From: a bacterium
Lineage (GTDB): Bacteria > Babelota > Babeliae > Babelales > RVW-14
Direction: 5' to 3'
NCBI GenBank assembly: GCA_023249935.1
Contig: JAHFBQ010000013.1
Span: forward strand, 1-22,842
DNA: 22,842 nucleotides
Under the pieces are notes generated by a model, which did no database searches, was not told the origin of the DNA, and was given only the letters and a program-made list of their open reading frames with translations. Numbering within the stretch: the first letter of the stretch is position 1; each line of letters begins with the position of its first letter. The translations under genes and the position numbers were made by a program. This document shows positions 7,320 through 13,917 of this stretch, piece by piece.

Positions 7320-9056
7320 GTGAATAAAACAATTATCACGAAAATTTTTCTGACGTTGGCACTATTTTTCGCGTTGACTAACCAGACAGTAGCTTCTGCT
7401 GGTGAAGCAGAAACAGCTGATCCTGTGCTCATTGATAGGTTTTCAAAAATCAGAGCATCAGTTGCTCAAAAGATGCCTGCTGAAAGTCAGGAATATGCAT
7501 ATGCAATGAAAAATATTAAAAGAATTGAAGATCAGCTCATTATAGTAAATCCAAACATGCCAGCATCAATGAAAGAAGTACATCGACAAGATTATGAGGC
7601 CGGACTTAAGCAATTAGAGGCTAGAATCTCCAATTTTAAACCAAAATTAAAACCTGCCGCGCCTGCACAACCAGCACCAAAGCCTGGTACCACAAATATT
7701 TTTGACTGGCTTGGTTCTTTATTTTCAAGAGACAAAAAGGTTGCACCAGTTGATCCTAGGGAAGCAGCTGCCAGAGAATGGCGATTTAAGACAAAAAATA
7801 TATTGAAAGATAGAATCGCTCTCTTTGCTCGCGACCTTGACGCGTATGTCGTTAACTGGTTAACAGAAGAAGCATTCAGAAATTATTCAGAAAGAGTTGC
7901 TCTGTTGCAACGACGAATTGAAATGGTCAATGAGCATGACCTCTCTGACGATGGCTTAAGTCCCGTAGATACTAAACTTCGCCAATGTGAAAGTGAGTTA
8001 TACGATCTGGTACAAAAAGATTTTGGTGAGCGATTATTTGATTTGAAAGATTCGCTTGAAGCTATACGTAAACAGGTTGACCCCGCTGCTTATACAAGTT
8101 TGAGAACACGCATAAATAAAAGTAATAATTGGTTAAAAGAAACCTCGAAGCATGGTGATACAACAATGAGAGAATTGAACGATGTGAACAACAACTTACG
8201 CTTCTTAGCAGCTGATATTCTCTTAATCAAGTTGGACCTTCTTAAGAAAGGGCTCGCTAGAGAGGAAAATTCTCGCTTCAAGGCTTTAGCGCGAGCATCA
8301 ATGCCTTTTCATTTATTTGACCAAAAAACAAAGGCCCTTTTTGAACTCACGCTTACCACCAAACTTCCCGATCACCCACTTACATTACAATTAAGAAAAC
8401 TACAATTTCTTACTTGGGCAGACGACTTTGAAGCTCGTGTGTGGAAAAGCTCGCTGCCAGATAAAGACAAAAAGACACTTGCCGGAAAAGCGCAGGAATT
8501 TAAAAAGCAGGTAATAGCCGCAGAAAGCGCTGCTACTATTAACGGACTCTCCGGTAGACCAGACATGCTTGACCACGCACTAAAAATGGCAACTGAAGAC
8601 AAAGGATTTTTTAGTTGGTTCCGCTCAAAAGAAAAACCGCAAACAATGCCGGCCATGCCTCCCGTGCGCGCACAAGAGAAAACGCCTGCACCACCAGTTA
8701 TAAAGACTGAGACTAGGCAAGAACCCGTGAGGCAAGCAGAGGAGGTGGCAAATAGAGTAACATCACCAGTCAGAGTCCAAACACCACCTCAAACTCCTGT
8801 AAGACCTCAGTCATCAGGCAGTACAGGTAAAGAAAGTCCTTGGCCACTACCAAGTAAGAGAACTTCTCCAGTAGAAAGTGGTAGACAAAGTCCTGGTCCA
8901 GAAACATCGGTGAATAGTTCATTCTCTCGAGATTCAGAACCGCTTGTAAAAAAACCACTACTTCGCCCTCTGTCTGAAGAAGAAGCACGGAGAATAGAGG
9001 AACAAAGACGAATAGAAGAACAAGGAATAAATGCAGAGTTTGAAGACTACTACTAG
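7320..9056 (+). CDS. Exported helical protein with Pro/Ser-rich tail
   Basis: This 578-residue protein is started by GTG, with AAGGAG 7 bases upstream and no better ATG nearby. The signal peptide is ITKIFLTLALFFALT. Residues 30-108 are helical. A Pro/Ala/Lys linker (109-123) precedes an aromatic motif NIFDWLGSLFSRDKK (126-140), then a large helical region (150-425). A second motif GFFSWFRSKEKP (429-440) is followed by about 100 residues rich in Pro, Ser, Thr and Arg with several SP, TP and PxxP patterns. The end is acidic and has a tandem RRIEEQ repeat (residues 557-568). I recognise no family. Disordered proline-rich tails with SP/TP sites are common in proteins that meet eukaryotic partners, but that reading is inference. 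A strong terminator follows. Confidence 0.82.
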   Translation: MNKTIITKIFLTLALFFALTNQTVASAGEAETADPVLIDRFSKIRASVAQKMPAESQEYAYAMKNIKRIEDQLIIVNPNMPASMKEVHRQDYEAGLKQLEARISNFKPKLKPAAPAQPAPKPGTTNIFDWLGSLFSRDKKVAPVDPREAAAREWRFKTKNILKDRIALFARDLDAYVVNWLTEEAFRNYSERVALLQRRIEMVNEHDLSDDGLSPVDTKLRQCESELYDLVQKDFGERLFDLKDSLEAIRKQVDPAAYTSLRTRINKSNNWLKETSKHGDTTMRELNDVNNNLRFLAADILLIKLDLLKKGLAREENSRFKALARASMPFHLFDQKTKALFELTLTTKLPDHPLTLQLRKLQFLTWADDFEARVWKSSLPDKDKKTLAGKAQEFKKQVIAAESAATINGLSGRPDMLDHALKMATEDKGFFSWFRSKEKPQTMPAMPPVRAQEKTPAPPVIKTETRQEPVRQAEEVANRVTSPVRVQTPPQTPVRPQSSGSTGKESPWPLPSKRTSPVESGRQSPGPETSVNSSFSRDSEPLVKKPLLRPLSEEEARRIEEQRRIEEQGINAEFEDYY

Positions 9057-9071
9057 CTCTCAATTATTTTA

Positions 9072-9102
9072 GGGGCGCGTTTCTAACGCGCCCCTTTTTT
9101 TT
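9072..9102 (+). terminator. Rho-independent terminator, end of exported array
   Basis: GGGGCGCGTT (9072-9081), loop TCT, AACGCGCCCC (9085-9094), then eight T. It lies between two converging genes. The opposite strand has an A/T-rich run after the stem, so it may serve both directions; the minus-strand stop codon lies in the T tract. Confidence 0.92.
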
Positions 9103-10741
9103 ACGCCCTCTTACGTCGTGACCAGTAGCTCAAGGCCTTAAGCACGGCAAGCAAGCACATTACGCCACTCAGCAACCCTGCAAGTGCCGCATAACCGGTG
9201 CCCATCCCACCAGAAATCATAAATGCCGATACTAAAAATGAGATGGTCGATGCCGCAATGACCGGCATGGCAAACCAAAATTGCACACGCACTAAATCGC
9301 TGTGATACGCCCCGGAGCTCGTTGATGACATGAGCATCGTGTCAGAAATCGGCGACAGATGATTCCCAATAACCGCGCCGGAAATAATGGCACCAATCAG
9401 TGGCAGCACAAGCGGCAGCTGAGCAACGGTTACTGGTGTCGCAACGCCTGACAAACTCACCAACATCGGTACAGCAAGTGCTACATAAATGCCTATGGCA
9501 CCCCACGCTGAGCCCATTGTTGTAGCCGTTAACGCAGTGATCAAAAAGAACACCGCAGGCAGATACGCCAATTTAACTGAACCAACTAAAAGAGTTGCAA
9601 GATATTTTCCAGTCCCAAGATCGCCTTTGAGCATTGCACTCAATGTCCAAATAAGTACTAGGGTAATCACCGAAGGCAGCATGACCGAAATCCCCTCCCC
9701 AAAAATACGGGGGATCTGCTTCAGACGCAGCTTCATACGCGCAAGTAAAAAAGACACACTCACAAAGAGCGTAATACATGAACCAGCAAAAAGTGCGGCA
9801 GCAACATTACTCTTCTGCAATGCAAAAATAAACGTGTGTTGACCACCAAAACCTTCCCACCCTCCAAAATAAAGAATACCTAGAAATACGGTCACAAAGA
9901 GCATGCCAATTGGCAAAATAAAATCTATCAATGCAGCACGAGCAATCACGTCAGGATCAACATCAACCAGGCGGCGACTAAGCGGCATCTTGCCAGCAAA
10001 AAGATTACCCGTTTTCGCGGCTACATCTTCATGCTTGAGCAGTAGACCAAAACTATTGCGCGTAAGCACCAAAAGCCACAACGCCGCAATCGCTAAAAAC
10101 GCATAAAAAATAAAGGGGATGACCGAGACATAAAAAGGAAGCAAATCAGTCTGCACCAGGGTACCAGGATCGGTTGCCGGGCCAACGCCTGACTGGCGCA
10201 GCTGCATCATAATTTCTGCCACCCAGCTCGAAATAGGGAAAATTACTACAAGCGGCGCCGCCATACCATTGACAAGCAATGCAAGCTTGACGCGTGCAAT
10301 TTTAAAACGATCGGTCACCGGCTGCATCACTGACCCAGTGGTCAAACTACTAAAATAATCATCGATACAAAAACAGAGAGAGAGGAGCAACGAAGCTTTT
10401 TCTGCCTGCTCAGGCCGCTTCAAATATTTCATCACAAAGTTACCATACGCATGCGCCCCACCAGAGTAACTAATCATGGTAATGATAATGGTAAGCGTTA
10501 ACAGAAATAGGCAGATATAAAGGTATGACATAGATAGGAAATCACCTGCACACAATTTGTCGATTTCTGCAGCACGCCACAGACGCATAAGGAGATCTTG
10601 CGTTACGATTGGCAGGGAACAATCATGTAAAATCAGCAACCCTGCAACAATGCCCGCAAGAATTGACCATGATATTTTACGCGTTATCGTGGCTAAGACT
10701 ATCACAATAAGCGGCGGCAATAACACGAGCCAAGAATGCAT
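9101..10741 (-). CDS. NhaC-family Na+/H+ antiporter
   Basis: This 546-residue polytopic inner-membrane protein has around twelve hydrophobic segments. Two family hallmarks are visible. One is the acidic stretch CIDDYFSSLTTGSVMQP (residues 125-141) followed by VTDRF. The other is the loop GNHLSPISDTMLMSS (459-473), with TATTMGSAWGA (405-415) before it. These match the NhaC-type antiporter family, which exchanges sodium for protons to control ion and pH balance. An upstream in-frame ATG would add 16 residues; I choose the ATG at 10741 because GAGG sits 5 bases before it and the first membrane segment then begins at once. The specific substrate cannot be read from sequence, since related NhaC-like carriers exchange other solutes. 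It stands alone between converging and diverging neighbours. Confidence 0.9.
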   Translation of the reverse strand: MHSWLVLLPPLIVIVLATITRKISWSILAGIVAGLLILHDCSLPIVTQDLLMRLWRAAEIDKLCAGDFLSMSYLYICLFLLTLTIIITMISYSGGAHAYGNFVMKYLKRPEQAEKASLLLSLCFCIDDYFSSLTTGSVMQPVTDRFKIARVKLALLVNGMAAPLVVIFPISSWVAEIMMQLRQSGVGPATDPGTLVQTDLLPFYVSVIPFIFYAFLAIAALWLLVLTRNSFGLLLKHEDVAAKTGNLFAGKMPLSRRLVDVDPDVIARAALIDFILPIGMLFVTVFLGILYFGGWEGFGGQHTFIFALQKSNVAAALFAGSCITLFVSVSFLLARMKLRLKQIPRIFGEGISVMLPSVITLVLIWTLSAMLKGDLGTGKYLATLLVGSVKLAYLPAVFFLITALTATTMGSAWGAIGIYVALAVPMLVSLSGVATPVTVAQLPLVLPLIGAIISGAVIGNHLSPISDTMLMSSTSSGAYHSDLVRVQFWFAMPVIAASTISFLVSAFMISGGMGTGYAALAGLLSGVMCLLAVLKALSYWSRRKRA

Positions 10742-10788
10742 ACAAACCTCGTCGGTAAGCGGAATGATTATGAAACCTAAACTTAGCA

Positions 10789-10817
10789 AGCATATCCGAT
10801 AAAAATTAGCTTGATAA
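10789..10817 (-). promoter_or_regulatory. Possible promoter for the antiporter gene
   Basis: On the minus strand, TTATCA (10817-10812), a 17-base spacer and TATGCT (10794-10789) match four of six positions in each box. It lies about 50 bases before the antiporter start. Confidence 0.35.
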
Positions 10818-10849
10818 GCCCTCCCGCGGCGAAGGTCAGTAAAAACAGA

Positions 10850-10877
10850 TTGAATTCCAGCTATAAACTGCTATAGT
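10850..10877 (+). promoter_or_regulatory. Promoter of the small exported ankyrin-like gene
   Basis: TTGAAT (10850-10855), a 16-base spacer and TATAGT (10872-10877) lie about 46 bases before the start codon at 10924. The region between this gene and the antiporter is therefore a divergent promoter region. Confidence 0.5.
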
Positions 10878-10923
10878 CCAGAAAACAAAAAGCTTTTTAA
10901 ACTCGTAATTATAGAGGATTCCC

Positions 10924-11340
10924 ATGAATAAAATTTTCAATATTTTTGTCTTTACCACCCTGATTGCGGGCGCATCACTTTCAGTACAAGCGGCGGAACG
11001 TGTAGCTGCCACTATGTCTCAAGACAAAGACGTAGAATCACAGAACAGCACATTTAAAACAGCGGCTCTAGCCGGCGAGGTTGAAACTGTCAGATCTTTG
11101 CTCGCAACAGGCACGATTACCGGCCGCTCCTGCTTTGAGGCTATTGAGTGGAACATTGGCGTTGTACAAGCTCACAAAGAAAAACATCTTTCTGTTGAAG
11201 ACAAAACACAATATCGAAAAAATCGAGCAGATATAGCTGCAATAATAGAACAATACATGACGGAAAACCAAACCAGACAAACCGAATTTCTTACTGCGCG
11301 AGCCGAAGAAGACGAAGATCCAACCGGCGCTTTGATATAA
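10924..11340 (+). CDS. Small exported protein with one ankyrin-like helix pair
   Basis: This 138-residue protein has a signal peptide (IFNIFVFTTLIAGASLSVQA). Residues 44-63 (FKTAALAGEVETVRSLLATG) fit the ankyrin consensus A-A-x-x-G-x-x-x-x-V-x-x-L-L-x-x-G. The following segment (FEAIEWNIGVVQAH) could be a degenerate second repeat. The remainder is polar helix with an acidic end. One repeat cannot fold alone as a normal ankyrin stack, so this is either a decayed longer ankyrin protein or a minimal capping-type module. GAGGA lies 6 bases before the ATG. The stop codon touches the stop of the converging methyltransferase gene with no base between and no visible terminator. Export is well supported; an interaction role is inferred from the ankyrin-like segment. 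Confidence 0.72.
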   Translation: MNKIFNIFVFTTLIAGASLSVQAAERVAATMSQDKDVESQNSTFKTAALAGEVETVRSLLATGTITGRSCFEAIEWNIGVVQAHKEKHLSVEDKTQYRKNRADIAAIIEQYMTENQTRQTEFLTARAEEDEDPTGALI

Positions 11341-12093
11341 TTACCTCGTACACTCGTAAACCAAAATGTGCGCATTTTCATCGGTTGCCGGCGTCAAGGC
11401 ATAATCCTGATATTTTTTAATATCAGTAAAACCCACCTCACGCAACAACTCATCCATCTCATGGAATCGATAGAGATACATCCAGAAATCTTCTGTTTCC
11501 ACCTCTTCAATACCAATATCACCAATAGATTCATAGCGACAAATCGATTTAAACAACTGAGTCGCTGGTTCATAGGTTGCAAACGTATTGACGGCAATTT
11601 TAGAACCATCTGCTCGCCTGTGCACACCGCGCCGCCAAATTTCGCATGGCTGCGGCACTGATGCTATCGTTTCAGTCTCAATAATCAACTTCCCGCCAAC
11701 CGCCAAGTGCTCATACATATTCTGTAAGCATTGCTTCGATGCCTCTACATCAGTAATCAGCCCCCATGAACCATAGGGAACAAAAATCAGTGTATACTTT
11801 TTTGATGATGAAAAATCCTGCACAAGTTGCTGCCAGACTGGCGGCGGCGTTGAGCTCAAGCGCGCCCATTTTTGCTTGAGTGCATCAAGCATGTACGGTG
11901 AAGCATCAAAACCTTCTATTGCCAAGCCCTCTTGCAACATAGGGATAAGAAAACGTCCAGTACCACACATTGGTTCTAAAATTAGCCCATTGGCCTGACG
12001 CGCTTGGTCAATGTAAAAAATCATTGATGCAGCACCATCTCGATGCGGCTCAAGATCATAAAATTCGGTACAAAGTTTTTGGTACGTTTTCAT
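11341..12093 (-). CDS. Class I SAM-dependent methyltransferase
   Basis: This 250-residue cytoplasmic enzyme has a typical Rossmann-like methyltransferase fold. The SAM-binding motif I is ILEPMCGTGRFLIPML (residues 38-53), the acidic end of strand 2 is EGFDASPYMLDALK (60-73), the motif IV region is TLIFVPYGSWGLITD (101-115) and the post-motif strand is GGKLIIETET (133-142). The substrate cannot be told from sequence; the tail resembles small-molecule methyltransferases of the UbiE/methyltransf_25 kind. An in-frame ATG at 12189 would add 32 residues but would overlap the divergent peptidase gene. The ATG at 12093 has GGGG 4 bases upstream and begins just before the conserved part. It converges on the ankyrin-like gene with zero bases between the stops. 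Confidence 0.85.
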   Translation of the reverse strand: MKTYQKLCTEFYDLEPHRDGAASMIFYIDQARQANGLILEPMCGTGRFLIPMLQEGLAIEGFDASPYMLDALKQKWARLSSTPPPVWQQLVQDFSSSKKYTLIFVPYGSWGLITDVEASKQCLQNMYEHLAVGGKLIIETETIASVPQPCEIWRRGVHRRADGSKIAVNTFATYEPATQLFKSICRYESIGDIGIEEVETEDFWMYLYRFHEMDELLREVGFTDIKKYQDYALTPATDENAHILVYECTR

Positions 12094-12130
12094 AAAACCC
12101 CGTAATGTTGAATTTACAAAGCCCCCTATG

Positions 12131-12158
12131 TTACCTCTTCTTAAGAAGATTCTATTCT
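12131..12158 (+). promoter_or_regulatory. Candidate promoter with a 14-base palindrome in its spacer
   Basis: A weak -35 (TTACCT, 12131-12136), a 16-base spacer and TATTCT (12153-12158) lie upstream of the peptidase gene. A perfect palindrome TCTTCTTAAGAAGA (12136-12149) fills most of the spacer, a position where a dimeric repressor could bind. The -35 match is poor, so both ideas are tentative. Confidence 0.3.
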
Positions 12159-12177
12159 TTACTAAAGAGGTAGCCAG

Positions 12178-13038
12178 ATGAACATACAATTCTTGATAAG
12201 CAGTTTATTTTTTTCGTTAGCCCTATGTAGCAGTTTATTCACGTCCCCGCTACCACACGCTACACCTCCAAGCTCAAAAGGCTATAAACGCATTCAATGT
12301 ACTATAAAACCGGTAGACCGAAAAACAGAAAGTGGTTCTCATACTCGCATCCCCGGACCAAAGCGAGCAAATAGAGCACAAGCATCTAGTACAAACTGGA
12401 GTGGTTATGCAGCTGCAACCGATATGAATAATCCAGCTGCAAATTCTGTCTCAGCGGTGTATGGCTCTTGGATCGTCCCCAAAATTCAATCTAGCAAAAC
12501 CAATTCTTACTGCGCATTTTGGGTAGGTATCGATGGCTACAGCAACGCCACGGTTGAGCAAATTGGCACAAGCCATAATTATATCAATGGCAAGCAACAA
12601 CATTATGCTTGGTTTGAAATGTACCCAGAAAACAGTTATATGTTGGTTGGATTTCCACTTGCTGTTGGCGATGTAATCAGTGCATCGGTGGTATATGCTG
12701 GCGATGGCGTTTTCACCCTAAGCATACAGAACGACACTCAACAACTTACCACCACCATTCCAGCCTCTTACACAACATCTGCAGACGCCGAAAGAAGCTC
12801 TGCTGAATGGGTTGTAGAAGCTCCCTACTTAAATGGAATATTACCTCTAAGCAATTTTGGTTATGGTTATTTATGGGGCTGCCTTGCAACCATTAACGGC
12901 GTTCTTGCTTCACTTAATAACAGTTCTTGGGAAAATATTTCTATAGAAATGGTAACCAATAACGGCACCTCAAAAGCTGCGCCTTCACTTCCACTGCAAG
13001 ATAACGGATCTTTTTTCATGACATGGGCACATCGCTAG
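12178..13038 (+). CDS. Exported glutamic endopeptidase, peptidase family G1 (eqolisin)
   Basis: This 286-residue protein has a signal peptide (FLISSLFFSLALCSSLF), a basic propeptide-like stretch (about residues 30-68) and then a G1 domain to the end. The family landmarks of scytalidoglutamic peptidase are present in order: TNWSGY (72-77), WVGIDGYSNATVEQIG with the catalytic Gln at 128, HYAWFEMYPE (142-151), and SSAEWVVEAP with the catalytic Glu at 214. The fold is a beta sandwich and the enzymes cut proteins at acid pH. They are best known from fungi, with scattered bacterial and archaeal members. AAAGAGG lies 7 bases before the ATG. The gene stands alone with a long gene-free stretch after it. 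Secretion plus acid activity would suit an intracellular parasite or endosymbiont in an acidic vacuole, which is inference. Confidence 0.88.
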   Translation: MNIQFLISSLFFSLALCSSLFTSPLPHATPPSSKGYKRIQCTIKPVDRKTESGSHTRIPGPKRANRAQASSTNWSGYAAATDMNNPAANSVSAVYGSWIVPKIQSSKTNSYCAFWVGIDGYSNATVEQIGTSHNYINGKQQHYAWFEMYPENSYMLVGFPLAVGDVISASVVYAGDGVFTLSIQNDTQQLTTTIPASYTTSADAERSSAEWVVEAPYLNGILPLSNFGYGYLWGCLATINGVLASLNNSSWENISIEMVTNNGTSKAAPSLPLQDNGSFFMTWAHR

Positions 13039-13151
13039 TTATTTGATATCATCGCTTTATATATTTGCTTTGTTGGTAGTGTACGATCGATATAGAGTAA
13101 ACAACCGAGAGTTCGACGAGCTCAATAATAAAAGATAAAGTCACTACTAAT

Positions 13152-13309
13152 ACGTCGTCCCGGCGAAGGCCGGGATCCAGGTTTTCATGTATTTTTCTAT
13201 TCCTACCTAGATAAAATTTTGAATGTTTCCACGAACAGAAAAAGGGTATAGACGCAGTTATACAATATTTAAAGTTTAGCCTGGATCCCGGCCTTCGCCG
13301 GGACGACGT
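13152..13309. repeat. Paired extragenic palindromic element, 30-bp perfect terminal inverted repeats
   Basis: Bases 13152-13181 and 13280-13309 are exact reverse complements over 30 positions, separated by 98 A/T-rich bases. Each arm also contains its own hairpin (TCCCGGC, loop GAAG, GCCGGGA). The arms face each other in the order GTC...CAG then CTG...GAC. The 98-base centre has no obvious coding content. The element resembles the dispersed GGATCCCGG-type repeats that occur in many host-associated and environmental bacteria. It could be a non-autonomous mobile element, although I see no clear target-site duplication. Confidence 0.8.
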
Positions 13310-13392
13310 CAGGAGGCACGGTCAAAGTTTATCCTGCCTGTCCGTCGTAGCGTTAGCGAAGTCGGAAGCGACGTCGAAGAGCCGAGACAACT

Positions 13393-13398
13393 TATAAT
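13393..13398 (+). promoter_or_regulatory. Candidate -10 box of the DUF721-TPR-murG cluster
   Basis: A consensus TATAAT lies 40-45 bases before the first start codon of the cluster. No good -35 is found 16-18 bases upstream, so this is only a partial promoter call. Confidence 0.35.
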
Positions 13399-13437
13399 TC
13401 AATATAAAATAATGGTTGAGCCAACCTTAAACAAACA

Positions 13438-13914
13438 ATGAATAGCTGCATTCATCAAGAGAGTTTCGTGAATAAAAATATTGCCGACATTTTGCAAAAC
13501 ATCATTCCCAACGATGTCACCTGGAAGCTGAAACTTCTGCGCGCATGGCCAGAGATTGTAGGCAAGCTTGCTGAACGCGTAACTATTTTTACTATCGAAG
13601 ATGATCGTTTGATTTTGCAAACATCACATCCAGCATGGGCACAAGAGCTCAGTTTTTTAGCGCCACTCATTCATGAAAAAATCGATGCACTCATTGGGCC
13701 ACAAATTATTCGAGCTATTTCTTTTAAAATCACCAACCGACGAGCGGCACCAATAGGGGCATCCTCGTCCAGAAGCGCGCAGTCCTTGCATTCTCGTCAG
13801 CCAACGCCCTACGCTATGACGACGGTCGAAACGGCAAAACTCGAAGCACTACAAGATGATCAACTTAAACAGGTGCTTCGCGATTACCTACTGCGTACAA
13901 AAGCAAGGATGTAA
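13438..13914 (+). CDS. DUF721 (DciA-like) protein
   Basis: This 158-residue cytoplasmic protein has a DUF721-type core at about residues 15-97. The landmarks are the helix with W-x-E-I-V-G (RAWPEIVGKLAERV), then the strand and loop DDRLILQTSHPAWAQEL, then the helix INEKIDALIG-like segment and the strand IIRAISFKI. In well-studied bacteria this family includes DciA, which helps load the replicative helicase DnaB. A Ser/Arg/Gln linker follows (about residues 98-128), then a short C-terminal helix. The start is uncertain. The ATG at 13438 lacks a ribosome site, while an in-frame GTG at 13468 has AGAGAG 4 bases upstream and would remove 10 residues outside the domain. The TPR gene starts 3 bases after the stop. 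Confidence 0.8.
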   Translation: MNSCIHQESFVNKNIADILQNIIPNDVTWKLKLLRAWPEIVGKLAERVTIFTIEDDRLILQTSHPAWAQELSFLAPLIHEKIDALIGPQIIRAISFKITNRRAAPIGASSSRSAQSLHSRQPTPYAMTTVETAKLEALQDDQLKQVLRDYLLRTKARM

Positions 13915-13917
13915 GCC

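Larger units (their letters stand above)
13039..13437. other. 399-base gene-free stretch
   Basis: No open frame with a ribosome site is seen. It holds the paired palindromic element (13152-13309). A GC-rich stretch at about 13340-13385 has short repeated TCGTAGCG / TTAGCGA / TCGGAAGCG words and a CGACGTCG palindrome (13369-13376), and may be another dispersed repeat. A consensus TATAAT at 13393-13398 lies ahead of the next gene but has no clear -35. Confidence 0.6.

Noticed and set aside
9489..9842. 117-codon plus-strand frame inside the antiporter gene
   Set aside because: It is antisense to conserved NhaC motifs and has no domain of its own.
13152..13309. CRISPR-like spacing of repeats
   Set aside because: Only two copies are present, they are inverted rather than direct, and there is no regular array or cas gene.
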